Positions 6,520 to 14,342 of a stretch of DNA of 24,884 nt are shown here, one piece after another. The notes under the pieces were generated by a model that made no database searches, was not told the origin of the DNA, and saw only the letters and a list, made by a program, of their open reading frames with translations. Numbering within the stretch: position 1 is the stretch's first letter; each line of letters opens with the position of its first letter. The stretch comes from CAZDOD01 sp964506935. Lineage in GTDB: Bacteria; Desulfobacterota; Zymogenia; Zymogenales; Zymogenaceae. The position numbers and the translations under genes were made by a program. The stretch lies in NCBI GenBank assembly GCA_964506935.1, contig CAZDOD010000015.1, positions 1 to 24,884 of the forward strand, in the 5' to 3' direction.

Positions 6520-6930
6520 TTATTGAAGCTTATCTTTCACCTTCATTAATATCTTGTAAAAATCGTAATCCTTCTTAGCTTTGATATACTCTTCAGAATC
6601 TTTTTCGACCCTTTTTAAAATCTCCTCGGCCTTGGACAGATCTAATTCGACCTGAACACCGTCGATATCCCTCGACCTGATGCAACCGTCTGCAAGTACT
6701 GTCACCTTATCGAGGGTAACCTCCACAAAGCCCCCTGTGACGACGAGATATCGCTCGGTATCTGTCGCGGCATCGATGTAACGGAGTTCCCCGACCGTCA
6801 ATTTTGTGATCAACGGGACGTGTCCCGGAAGAACGCCGAACTCCCCGTCAGCTCCGGGGCATACAACTTTGTTTGCCTCCTCCGAAACCACAAGTTCATC
6901 CGGCGTAACTATCTCTAAATCAAATCCCAT
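6520..6930 (-). CDS. atpC: F1Fo ATP synthase epsilon subunit
   Basis: 136 residues, the usual length. The N-terminal beta-sandwich is recognisable by FDLEIVTPDELVVSEEANKV, PGADGEFGVLPGHVPLITKL and GGFVEVTLDKVTVLAD. The C-terminal helical hairpin (LSKAEEILKRVEKDSEEYIK, to the end) is the part that can extend and inhibit ATP hydrolysis. The protein joins gamma in the central stalk on the cytoplasmic face. It is the last gene of the operon, 118 bp after atpD; the TetR gene converges from the other side. Confidence 0.97.
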   Translation of the reverse strand: MGFDLEIVTPDELVVSEEANKVVCPGADGEFGVLPGHVPLITKLTVGELRYIDAATDTERYLVVTGGFVEVTLDKVTVLADGCIRSRDIDGVQVELDLSKAEEILKRVEKDSEEYIKAKKDYDFYKILMKVKDKLQ

Positions 6931-7048
6931 CTGACCAATTCAATATTTTTAAAAAGGATTAAATTTACCATCACCCTTGTATCTACAACCGACCAAATCA
7001 CTAAAAAATACCCCCTCTATCACACTACTCCCCCCCTGCATCCTATCG

Positions 7049-8452
7049 TTAACCCGTAAGGCTCTTTGCCTTCTCAATAACCTCTTCAATGCCGCCAACC
7101 ATATAGAATGCCTGTTCCGGTATGGCATCATGTTCGCCTTCCAGCACTTCCTTAAATCCCCTGATTGTCTCTTCGAGGGGGACGTATTTTCCGGAAGCGC
7201 CGGTGAATTCCTCCGCAACGAAGAATGGTTGGGACAAGAACCTCTGTATCTTCCTCGCACGGGAGACGACGATCTTGTCCTCTTCGGAGAGCTCGTCCAT
7301 ACCGAGAATCGCTATGATATCTTGAAGGTCCTTATATTTTTGGAGGACGAGCTGTATATCCCTCGCTACGGCGTAGTGTTCCTCACCAACGACCTGAGGA
7401 TCAAGAATCCTCGACGTGGAGTCGAGCGGGTCGACGGCGGGGTAGATGCCGAGCTCCGCAATCTGTCGCGAAAGGACCGTCGTGGCGTCAAGGTGCGCGA
7501 ACGTCGTCGCCGGCGCGGGGTCGGTGAGGTCGTCCGCAGGCACATAGATTGCCTGAACCGAGGTGATCGAGCCTTTCGTCGTTGAGGTGATCCTCTCCTG
7601 CAATTCGCCCATATCAGTCGAGAGCGTCGGCTGGTATCCCACGGCGGACGGCATCCTACCCAACAGGGCCGAGACCTCACTCCCCGCCTGTGTGAAGCGG
7701 AAGATGTTGTCAATGAAGAGGAGCACGTCCTGCCCCTCCACGTCCCTGAAATACTCGGACACGGTAAGGGCGGATAGGCCCACGCGCGATCGGGCACCGG
7801 GGGGCTCATTCATCTGGCCATAGACCAGAGCGGTCTTGTCGATGACTTTACTGCTTTTCATCTCGAGCCAGAGATCGTTACCTTCACGTGTCCTCTCTCC
7901 TATACCGGCGAAGATCGAAAATCCGCCGTGTTGAACCGCGATGTTGTGAATCAGTTCCATTATGAAGACCGTTTTACCTACGCCGGCGCCGCCGAAGAGC
8001 CCTATCTTTCCCCCCCTGGGGTATGGGGCAAGAAGGTCAACGACCTTGATGCCGGTCTCAAAGGCCTCTACTGTGACGCTCTGATCAACGAAATCAGGGG
8101 TGGGACGGTGGATCGGCCACCTCTCCTCGGCCTCGATAGGACCAAGTTCGTCCACAGGTTCCCCGATTACATTCATTATCCTCCCCAATGTACCAATCCC
8201 TACAGGCACGGTAATTTGATCTCCCGTAGCTACACACTTCATTCCCCTTACGAGACCGTCGGTGGTATCCATGGCTATGCAACGAACTACGTTATCACCT
8301 ATGTGCTGGGTGACTTCCACAACAAGATTTCCCTCCCTGTCATCTATTGCCGGGTTTGTAATCCTTATGGCGTTATAGATCTCCGGGAGCTCTTCGGGAA
8401 AATGTACATCAACCACGGGGCCTATGACCTGAATAATCTTGCCTTCGTTCAT
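7049..8452 (-). CDS. atpD: F1Fo ATP synthase beta subunit
   Basis: 467 residues from the chosen ATG, the normal length. The P-loop GGAGVGKT is at 154-161 (catalytic Lys160). The Walker B region DVLLFIDNIFRFTQAGSEVS and the sequence ALLGRMPSAVGYQPTL follow in order. This is the catalytic subunit of F1 that makes ATP from ADP and phosphate as protons or sodium ions pass through Fo. I chose ATG 8450-8452 (MNEGKIIQVIGP) because the upstream GTG at 8464 abuts the ribosome site GGGAG. It is 69 bp downstream of atpG in the operon. Confidence 0.98.
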   Translation of the reverse strand: MNEGKIIQVIGPVVDVHFPEELPEIYNAIRITNPAIDDREGNLVVEVTQHIGDNVVRCIAMDTTDGLVRGMKCVATGDQITVPVGIGTLGRIMNVIGEPVDELGPIEAEERWPIHRPTPDFVDQSVTVEAFETGIKVVDLLAPYPRGGKIGLFGGAGVGKTVFIMELIHNIAVQHGGFSIFAGIGERTREGNDLWLEMKSSKVIDKTALVYGQMNEPPGARSRVGLSALTVSEYFRDVEGQDVLLFIDNIFRFTQAGSEVSALLGRMPSAVGYQPTLSTDMGELQERITSTTKGSITSVQAIYVPADDLTDPAPATTFAHLDATTVLSRQIAELGIYPAVDPLDSTSRILDPQVVGEEHYAVARDIQLVLQKYKDLQDIIAILGMDELSEEDKIVVSRARKIQRFLSQPFFVAEEFTGASGKYVPLEETIRGFKEVLEGEHDAIPEQAFYMVGGIEEVIEKAKSLTG

Positions 8453-8521
8453 ATCTAAAAGCACTCCCTTTTATGTGAATTTCTCTCTCTAAATAATAAA
8501 CCATGAATCAACTATAGTAAA

Positions 8522-9388
8522 TTACTTCTTCAGTGCCTCTGCACCAGCTACGATCTCCATAAGCTCGTTTGTGATACTCTCCTGGCGGGCGCGGTTATAT
8601 TCCAGGGTCAGCTTCTCTATCATATCTTCGGCGTTTGAGGTGGCACTGTCCATTGCGGTCATCCTGGCCCCATACTCAGATGCTTCCGATTCCAGAAGGG
8701 CGCGGAATAGTTGTATCTCGAGGTTCTTTACGATAATATCATGCAGTATAAACTCCTCCGAGGGCTCAAATATATATTCAAGCACCATCTCCCCCTCCGG
8801 AACCTTCAGTCTTGTGAAAGGAAGGAGGCGGTCAAAAACTATTTCCTGAGTTGCGGCAGACTTAAATCTATTATAGAGGAGGTATATCTCGTCGGTTGCT
8901 TGTGTAAGAAAGGCATCTATCATGTCTCCGGTGATCCTGCCCGCGAGCTCGTAGTCGATCTTGCCCGATATCCCCGTGTAATTTTTGTATCTATTGACGT
9001 CCCTCTTTCTGAAATAATCGTAGCCCTTTTTCCCTACAACAGTAAACATTATATCGGAGTACTTTTTCCTGTTCTCAAAAACGAAGTGCTCGGTTGTCCT
9101 TATGATATTCTGGTTGAAAGCCCCGCACAATCCCCTGTCGGAAGTAATAATAATGAGCATAACCTTCCCTACCGTCCGTCTGGCGAGCAGTGGGTGGGAG
9201 GATGGATCGGTCCTGAGCGCCAGGCTCCCCAGCACATCCATCATCTTATCGGCGTAGGGCCTCGCCTTTTCCGTCCTCTCCTGGGCCTTTCGCAGTTTGG
9301 CGGCGGCCACCATCTTCATGGCACTGGTGATCTGCTGTGTGTTCTTGACCGAGATGATTCTCTTTCTTATATCTTTAAGGTTTGCCAT
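8522..9388 (-). CDS. atpG: F1Fo ATP synthase gamma subunit
   Basis: 288 residues, typical. The two long coiled-coil helices that form the rotor shaft are visible at both ends: MANLKDIRKRIISVKNTQQI with TSAMKMVAAAKLRKAQ at the start, and RMTAMDSATSNAEDMIEKL with LEYNRARQESITNELMEI at the end. The central domain contains the conserved SDRGLCGAFN. Gamma turns inside the alpha3-beta3 ring and couples ion flow to catalysis. It lies 16 bp after atpA in the same operon. Confidence 0.97.
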   Translation of the reverse strand: MANLKDIRKRIISVKNTQQITSAMKMVAAAKLRKAQERTEKARPYADKMMDVLGSLALRTDPSSHPLLARRTVGKVMLIIITSDRGLCGAFNQNIIRTTEHFVFENRKKYSDIMFTVVGKKGYDYFRKRDVNRYKNYTGISGKIDYELAGRITGDMIDAFLTQATDEIYLLYNRFKSAATQEIVFDRLLPFTRLKVPEGEMVLEYIFEPSEEFILHDIIVKNLEIQLFRALLESEASEYGARMTAMDSATSNAEDMIEKLTLEYNRARQESITNELMEIVAGAEALKK

Positions 9389-9404
9389 ATAAAGTCATGT
9401 ACCT

Positions 9405-10913
9405 TTAATAGATGAACTCTTTTACAAATCCCGATATCGCCTTGCTGAGATTACGCTCGATCTCGCTGGTCAATGCGCCCTTCTGTCTTATCTCGTCCAA
9501 GAGGTCGGGATGTTTGGACTCAAAGAAGTCAAACAGGTCATTCTCGAACTTTCTCAGGGCGGACTCCGGAAATTGATCCACGAAGCCGTTGGTGGCGGCG
9601 TAGATGATCAGGACCTGCTTCTCAACAGGAACCGGTTGATATTGCGGCTGCTTGAGTATTTCCACCAGGCGACTTCCTCTAGCAAGCTGGGCCTGGGTGG
9701 CCTTATCGAGGTCAGTGCCAAACTGGGCAAAGGCCGCCATCTCCCTGTATTGGGCGAGGTCGAGCCTCAATGATCCGGCGACCTGTTTCATCCCCTTTAT
9801 CTGTGCGCTCCCGCCGACCCTCGAGACCGAAAGTCCAACGTTGACGGCAGGACGGACTCCCGAGTAGAAGAGGTCGGTTTCGAGGAAAATCTGGCCGTCG
9901 GTGATGGAGATGACGTTGGTTGGGATATAGGCCGAGACATCACCGGCCTGTGTCTCTATAATGGGGAGGGCCGTAAGCGACCCTCCGCCCTTCTCGTCTG
10001 ACAGCTTCGCCGCCCTCTCCAAGAGCCTCGAGTGGAGGTAGAAGACGTCACCCGGATACGCCTCCCTTCCAGGCGGTCTCCTGAGAAGCAAAGAGAGCTG
10101 ACGGTATGAGACAGCATGTTTCGAAAGGTCGTCGTAAATGATCAGTGCGTGTCTTGCGTTATCCCTGAAGAACTCGCCGATGGTGACGCCGGAGTAGGGC
10201 GCAATATACTGGAGGGGTGCGGGCTCGGAAGCGGTCGCCGACACGACGATGGTCTTTTCCATTGCCCCGAATTTGTTTAGGGTATCGACCACCCTGGCAA
10301 CGGTGGAGCGCTTCTGCCCTATAGCGACATAGATCGAGATGACATCGGTATCCTTCTGATTAATAATAGTATCCAGTGCGATCGCGGTCTTTCCGGTCTG
10401 ACGGTCGCCGATTATCAGCTCCCTCTGACCCCTGCCTATCGGTGTCATCGAGTCTATGGCTTTAATCCCCGTCTGGATAGGCTCCTTGACGGGCTGGCGA
10501 TATACGATTCCCGGTGCCTTTACCTCGATCGGGCGGAAATCCTCGGACTCTATCGGCCCCTTCCCGTCTATAGGCTGACCCAATGCGTTCACCACCCTCC
10601 CCAAGAGTGCGTCACCCACGGGGACCTCTGCGATGCGTCCCGTCCTCTTTACGATGTCACCTTCCTTGATGTGCCAGTCTTCACCGAAAATCGCCGCCCC
10701 CACGTTGTCTTCTTCGAGGTTCAGCACTATGCCGAAAAGCTCGCCCGGAAATTCGAGAAGCTCCCCGCTCATGGCATTATCGAGCCCGTAGATGCGCGAG
10801 ATACCGTCCCCCACATAGAGGACAATGCCCGTTTCCGATACCTCGAGCTTCTTCTTATAATCCCTTATCTGCTTTTTAAGCAGACTGCTTATTTCGTCAG
10901 CTCTAATCTGCAT
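9405..10913 (-). CDS. atpA: F1Fo ATP synthase alpha subunit
   Basis: 502 residues, full length. The N-terminal part (MQIRADEISSLLKKQI) contacts the peripheral stalk. The nucleotide-binding P-loop GDRQTGKT is at 169-176, and the family segment ALIIYDDLSKHAVSYRQLSL, with the following LLLRRPPGREAYPGDVFYLH, is intact. Alpha subunits bind nucleotide non-catalytically and alternate with beta in the F1 ring. It starts 10 bp after atpH and is followed by atpG; nothing suggests it is not functional. Confidence 0.98.
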   Translation of the reverse strand: MQIRADEISSLLKKQIRDYKKKLEVSETGIVLYVGDGISRIYGLDNAMSGELLEFPGELFGIVLNLEEDNVGAAIFGEDWHIKEGDIVKRTGRIAEVPVGDALLGRVVNALGQPIDGKGPIESEDFRPIEVKAPGIVYRQPVKEPIQTGIKAIDSMTPIGRGQRELIIGDRQTGKTAIALDTIINQKDTDVISIYVAIGQKRSTVARVVDTLNKFGAMEKTIVVSATASEPAPLQYIAPYSGVTIGEFFRDNARHALIIYDDLSKHAVSYRQLSLLLRRPPGREAYPGDVFYLHSRLLERAAKLSDEKGGGSLTALPIIETQAGDVSAYIPTNVISITDGQIFLETDLFYSGVRPAVNVGLSVSRVGGSAQIKGMKQVAGSLRLDLAQYREMAAFAQFGTDLDKATQAQLARGSRLVEILKQPQYQPVPVEKQVLIIYAATNGFVDQFPESALRKFENDLFDFFESKHPDLLDEIRQKGALTSEIERNLSKAISGFVKEFIY

Positions 10914-10923
10914 CGTAAATCAT

Positions 10924-11466
10924 TCATCCTTTCTTGAGGTTATCACGTATATGTTCCAACTGAGTCTTAATGCTGCCATCGAAAACGAGGTCGCCGACAT
11001 AGGCGATTACCCCTCCTATGATCGAGGGGTCAACTGTAATGCCACAGACTACCTCTTTGCCCACAACTCCCGAAAGCGCCTGAGTGATCTCTTTGACCTC
11101 CGTCTTGGTGAGCGGTGTTGCACTCACAATATTGGCCCTGGCAAGAGACTTTGAATCATCAAATAGTTTTTTATATGCATTTATGATTTCGCCAATTATT
11201 ACCATCCTGTCCTTTTCCATAAGGATGCGCAAAAAGTTCTTTGTGATGTCGGAGAGATTCGTTTCAGACAGGATATCCTCAAGGACAATCATCTTTTTCG
11301 CCAAGACATCTATCGGGCTTGTGAGGAGGCTCCATATCTTATCATTTTTGGTCAAGTAGTCGTGGAAGGACGAAATTTCTTCCCCGTATAGTTCTTCTTT
11401 CTTATCTTCCTTGCCAATCTCAATAAGCGCCTTGGCATATTTTCTCGCGATAGATTCTTTTATCAT
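10924..11466 (-). CDS. atpH: F1Fo ATP synthase delta subunit (OSCP)
   Basis: 180 residues. The start SIARKYAKALIEIGKE and the C-terminal GVVGKEVVCGITVDPSIIGG with YVGDLVFDGSIKTQLEHIRD are classic delta/OSCP signatures. Delta joins the top of the alpha3-beta3 ring to the b/b' stalk. Its ATG overlaps the atpF stop as ATGA, so translation of the two is coupled. Confidence 0.96.
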   Translation of the reverse strand: MIKESIARKYAKALIEIGKEDKKEELYGEEISSFHDYLTKNDKIWSLLTSPIDVLAKKMIVLEDILSETNLSDITKNFLRILMEKDRMVIIGEIINAYKKLFDDSKSLARANIVSATPLTKTEVKEITQALSGVVGKEVVCGITVDPSIIGGVIAYVGDLVFDGSIKTQLEHIRDNLKKG

Positions 11467-12086
11467 TTCAGTTCAGATGTCTTTTTAATATACTCTCCGG
11501 TTATCCTCGTGAGGTCCTTTTTCGACATATTCTTTTTCAGGATCTTTTCGGCCATTTCCGCCGCAAGGTCGACGGCCTCAGAGCGGAGCACAATTTTTGC
11601 CTTCCTGACTTCCTGATCCGCTGAAACCTCGGCCTGGATGCGTATTTTTTCCGCCTCACTCTTCGCTTTCTCAATCAATATGTCTCGCCCCTTTTCCCCC
11701 TCTTCCCGAAAAGATGTATGGATATCGGAAATCTCTTTTTTGGCCCTTGCGAGCTTATCGGTGACCTCTTCGTATCTTTTCTCGGCTTCCTCCTTCGCCT
11801 TTGTCGCATCTTCCAAGGACTCCCTTATAGCGGTCTTCCGATTGGAAAAGAAGTCGATAGCCTTTTGCGAAACCGCTATATGGAGTATTATTATGACGAT
11901 AAAAAAATTCGCGATACGCCATGCGAGATCTTCTACCCTTCCGATATCTCCCGGCAGTGTAAGCGAGATAATGTTTTGCACAGCAAGAGTTACACATATC
12001 GCAAACAAAATGGCAAGTATAGCCAAAATGATGAGAACAAAAAGAAAAGGTTTTTTCCTTATCTTTGATAGTAAAGATGATGCCAT
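11463..12086 (-). CDS. atpF: F1Fo ATP synthase b subunit
   Basis: 207 residues, longer than the roughly 156-residue E. coli form. There are two N-terminal hydrophobic segments: the first (about 13-36, KKPFLFVLIILAILAILFAI) resembles an uncleaved or cleaved signal segment, and the second (about 57-75, WRIANFFIVIIILHIAVSQK) is the usual b-type anchor. A long charged coiled coil (about 85-190) follows and forms the peripheral stalk. A b subunit with an extra N-terminal hydrophobic segment, together with a separate b', is usual in deltaproteobacteria. It begins directly after the b' stop and overlaps atpH by 4 bp. Confidence 0.93.
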   Translation of the reverse strand: MASSLLSKIRKKPFLFVLIILAILAILFAICVTLAVQNIISLTLPGDIGRVEDLAWRIANFFIVIIILHIAVSQKAIDFFSNRKTAIRESLEDATKAKEEAEKRYEEVTDKLARAKKEISDIHTSFREEGEKGRDILIEKAKSEAEKIRIQAEVSADQEVRKAKIVLRSEAVDLAAEMAEKILKKNMSKKDLTRITGEYIKKTSELK

Positions 12087-12512
12087 CTAAATCTTCCTAC
12101 CAAGTATACTTTCGGCCATTTCAAGAGAAAGGGAATCTATCTCTGTCTTCATATTCAGGGAGGCCTGTTTTGATTCCTCTTCTATCCTCATTTTCAGATT
12201 TTCCACCATCTTGCGGGTCTCGTCTCTGGCGGTCCTTAGTATCTCGGCCTCGAGCTGGACTCCCTCCATCCTTATTTTTTCCTTTTCCTTGGAAGCGGTC
12301 ATGCGGGCTTCGGCAAGTTTCCTTTCATATTCGGAGATGTTCTCATCCGCCTCCTTTATTAGACGTTCGGCCTCACCCTCATTACCCTCCACCCTGTTTC
12401 TCCTCTCGTCGATAATCTTCATGACCGGTTTGACCAGAAGCCAATTTAGAATTACAACGAGTAAAAGGAAGTTGATTATCTGGATGAATAATGTGTAATT
12501 TATATCGAGCAA
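12087..12512 (-). CDS. atpF': F1Fo ATP synthase b' subunit
   Basis: 141 residues from the chosen start. One N-terminal membrane helix (LFIQIINFLLLVVILNWLLV) is followed by KPVMKIIDERR and a long charged coiled coil, the standard b-type build. With atpF it would form a b-b' heterodimeric stalk. I prefer the TTG at 12510-12512 (reading MLDINYTLFIQ) because GGGAGGT lies about 10 bases upstream and the family starts with this motif. The longer ATG at 12551 would place the start codon inside the operator-like palindrome, with no ribosome site. It is the first gene of the operon; subunits a and c must be encoded elsewhere. Confidence 0.9.
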   Translation of the reverse strand: MLDINYTLFIQIINFLLLVVILNWLLVKPVMKIIDERRNRVEGNEGEAERLIKEADENISEYERKLAEARMTASKEKEKIRMEGVQLEAEILRTARDETRKMVENLKMRIEEESKQASLNMKTEIDSLSLEMAESILGRKI

Positions 12513-12538
12513 CCTTTTTAATACCTCCCGAAAACATA

Positions 12539-12558
12539 AATGAATGACCATTCATTCA
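12539..12558. promoter_or_regulatory. Palindromic TetR/FadR-like operator at the ATP synthase promoter
   Basis: AATGAATG-AC-CATTCATT (12539-12556) is a perfect 8+8 inverted repeat; in a shifted register TGAATGA-CCAT-TCATTCA (12541-12558) is also perfect. From memory the second form matches the Bacillus subtilis FadR (TetR family) consensus TGAATGAMTANTCATTCA at all but one position. It starts about 8 bp downstream of the atp -10 box, so a bound repressor would block the start point. Confidence 0.6.
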
Positions 12559-12565
12559 AAATTTA

Positions 12566-12594
12566 AATCTATCACAAGCAATTTTTCATGTCAA
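12566..12594 (-). promoter_or_regulatory. Sigma70-type promoter of the ATP synthase operon
   Basis: On the minus strand TTGACA (12589-12594), a 17-bp spacer ending TGA (extended -10), then TAGATT (12566-12571). The start should fall near 12559, right at the palindrome. Confidence 0.7.
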
Positions 12595-12662
12595 GAGTAA
12601 AATTTCAAAATTTTGGGAACGGGAACAGAGATTTTATTCCAAGCTTCGTTACAAGATACACA

Positions 12663-12752
12663 ATAGATATGGGAAAAGGAGGCATAAAGGCGGTCTTGGA
12701 AATATCTATGCGGTGGCGGGATAGGTCTTATATCTATTTTCACCGCCACCGC
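12663..12752. repeat. Strong inverted repeat and ATATCTAT motifs upstream of the atp promoter
   Basis: GCGGTGGCGG (12710-12719) and CCGCCACCGC (12743-12752) form a perfect 10-bp stem with a 23-base loop, inside which ATAG and CTAT can pair further. ATATCTAT occurs at 12702-12709 and 12730-12737 and inverted at 12663-12670. No T-tract follows on either strand, so this is not a standard terminator. It lies between the bactofilin stop and the atp promoter. Confidence 0.6.
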
Positions 12753-12894
12753 AAAGAAGAAGCGGATGGATTTGGGCTTTTAAAAAAACGGCAAAGAACC
12801 GATCTGAAAAAATATCAGGCTGGCTCAAGAGAGCCGACTTAAAAACCCTTTTCAATAAACGGCTCCATGTGACATCACAGGGTATAGATTCCCA

Positions 12895-13368
12895 TTATTT
12901 TACGCCTCCATTCCCCTTTTTATCTGCCACCTTGACCAATTTATGGTCAGAATCTTTTACCGCTGTCGAGAATTTTCCGGCGTCAAGATATTTTATATCC
13001 TCCATCTTGCAGTTACCTTCAAAGATGGCGCCCTCATTGATGATAAAGTTGGGTGTCTCAATCGTCCCATAAAACCTCCCCGGAGGTGAAATCTCCACCA
13101 TGGTCGCCGCCCTGATATTTCCCCTAACGAGGCCTGTTATAATGATGGTGTTCACCTCGATCTCACCATCCACATCGCCGTTATCGCCTATAATCAGGAT
13201 ATCCTTTGCGAAGACCTCACCTTTCAACTTGCCCTCAACCCTCACCGTGCCCACAAAAGACAACTTACCCTCAAATTCGGTGCCCTGTCCTATAAAGGCA
13301 TTAAGCTCTGTAGTCTTATCGAAACCCTCGAGACCCTTACCACCAACGATTTTCAATTTTCCTATCAT
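12895..13368 (-). CDS. Bactofilin family cytoskeletal protein
   Basis: 157 residues. The central part (about 20-125) has the repeating short hydrophobic strands and turns of a bactofilin right-handed beta-helix: AFIGQGTEFEGKLSFVGTVR, VEGKLKGEVFAKDILIIGDN and GLVRGNIRAATMVEISPPGR. The tails are polar and flexible. Bactofilins self-assemble without nucleotide into filaments used for cell shape or as scaffolds, and in Myxococcus and Caulobacter relatives some interact with ParA/ParB. A location directly after parB fits that link. ATG 13366-13368 has GAAAGGTGAT upstream. A possible terminator lies between parB and this gene, so it may be only partly co-transcribed. Confidence 0.9.
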   Translation of the reverse strand: MIGKLKIVGGKGLEGFDKTTELNAFIGQGTEFEGKLSFVGTVRVEGKLKGEVFAKDILIIGDNGDVDGEIEVNTIIITGLVRGNIRAATMVEISPPGRFYGTIETPNFIINEGAIFEGNCKMEDIKYLDAGKFSTAVKDSDHKLVKVADKKGNGGVK

Positions 13369-13434
13369 AATATCACCTTTCAGTCTTGTTTTTTCAAGCT
13401 AAACTGCTTGTAACTTTATCGTCGATTTTATGTG

Positions 13435-13476
13435 AAAACCCCAAAGCCGATTCAGACTCATATGTAACTTTTGGGG
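13435..13476 (-). terminator. Candidate terminator after parB
   Basis: On the minus strand CCCCAAA pairs with TTTGGGG across a roughly 24-base loop and is followed by TTTTC. The loop is long and the T-run short, so termination may be partial. Confidence 0.45.
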
Positions 13477-13489
13477 CCATACCTCCTTT

Positions 13490-14341
13490 TTAAGAACGGA
13501 TGATTTCCGCTATCCTTTCCAGCTCTTCCTGGGAATAATATTCTATCTCTATTTTTCCCCCCTTTCCCCTTATCGATATTTTTACTCTTGTGCCGATTGC
13601 CCTTGTCAGTTTATCTTCGAGGTCTAAAAGGTATGGGTCAATGACTTTATCTTTGTCTACTTTCCTTTCGTCCTCCTTCGTCCTTTTTGTCAGTGCCTCG
13701 GTTTCCCTGACGGACATCCCCTTGGCAACGACCATATCCCTTGCCTTGAGGATGGATTTAGAGTCGGGGAGAGAGAGGAGCGCTCTAGCGTGACCTGTGG
13801 TAATGAGACCCCGGATGAGATCCTCTTTTACCGGTTCGGGAAGGGCAAGGAGGCGAAGCGAATTCGTAACAGTCGTCCTGTCCTTCCCCACCTTTTGAGC
13901 CATCTCGTCCTGTGTCAACTCAAACTCGTTTATCAATCGCTGGTACACCATCGCCTCTTCGACGGGGTTCAGGTCTTCCCTCTGAATATTTTCTATCAGG
14001 GCGATCTGGAGTGCCTCGGAGTCTGAGACATCCTTGATTACGACCGGAACCTGCCTAAGGCCCGCCTTGACTGCCGCCCTGAGCCTACGCTCCCCCGCAA
14101 TCAGCTCGTACCCGTCTTCGCCCTCACGGACGATCAGGGGTTGTATGATCCCCTTTTCTTTGATCGACGCCGAGAGCTCCATGATCTTATCGTCATCGAA
14201 ATCCCTTCTCGGTTGATATCTATTTGGGGCGATCTCATTTACGTTGATGGAGAAAAAATCCCTCTTACCTCCCCCCTTTTGTGGGTCGGCGTCGGGGATC
14301 AGGGCTGACAGCCCTTTTCCGAGGGCCTTCCTCTTTGCCAT
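13490..14341 (-). CDS. parB: Chromosome partition protein ParB (Spo0J family, CTP-dependent clamp)
   Basis: 283 residues. The ParA-contacting N-terminus KALGKGLSALIP is followed by the ParB/CTPase domain with QPRR (43-46), IQPLIVRE and GERRLRA (83-89), then ENIQREDLNPVEEA (117-130). The helix-turn-helix TQDEMAQKVGKDRTTVTNSL (143-162) reads parS. The C-terminal dimer domain (KGGKIEIEYYSQEELERIAE) is complete. ParB loads at parS, slides as a clamp with CTP and is moved by ParA. Two perfect parS sites lie 0.9 kb upstream. The ATG is 1 bp after the parA stop, with its ribosome site inside parA. Confidence 0.97.
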   Translation of the reverse strand: MAKRKALGKGLSALIPDADPQKGGGKRDFFSINVNEIAPNRYQPRRDFDDDKIMELSASIKEKGIIQPLIVREGEDGYELIAGERRLRAAVKAGLRQVPVVIKDVSDSEALQIALIENIQREDLNPVEEAMVYQRLINEFELTQDEMAQKVGKDRTTVTNSLRLLALPEPVKEDLIRGLITTGHARALLSLPDSKSILKARDMVVAKGMSVRETEALTKRTKEDERKVDKDKVIDPYLLDLEDKLTRAIGTRVKISIRGKGGKIEIEYYSQEELERIAEIIRS

Positions 14342-14342
14342 T

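Larger units (their letters stand above)
12559..12894. other. Intergenic region between bactofilin and ATP synthase operon
   Basis: About 335 bp without a gene. It holds the atp promoter, the 10-bp inverted repeat, a small hairpin GGCTC-AAGA-GAGCC (12822-12835) that may help terminate the bactofilin message, and the palindrome TGTGA-CA-TCACA (12868-12879). Confidence 0.6.

Noticed and set aside
7366..7809. Long open frame in another frame within atpD, rich in Arg, Ser and Pro
   Set aside because: It is a frame shadow of atpD, whose own product is unmistakable.
6520..12512. ATP synthase operon looks incomplete (no a or c subunit)
   Set aside because: Split Fo and F1 loci with b and b' are normal for deltaproteobacterial-type genomes, so this is not evidence of decay.
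12868..12879. TGTGA-CA-TCACA resembling a CRP/FNR site
   Set aside because: The half-sites are 2 bp apart where CRP needs 6, and it lies just after the bactofilin stop and not at a promoter.
13394..13480. 28-codon open frame between parB and bactofilin (minus strand, starts MAPKVTYESE)
   Set aside because: AAAGGAGGT directly abuts the ATG, too close for normal initiation, and the frame spans the parB terminator hairpin; no family likeness.
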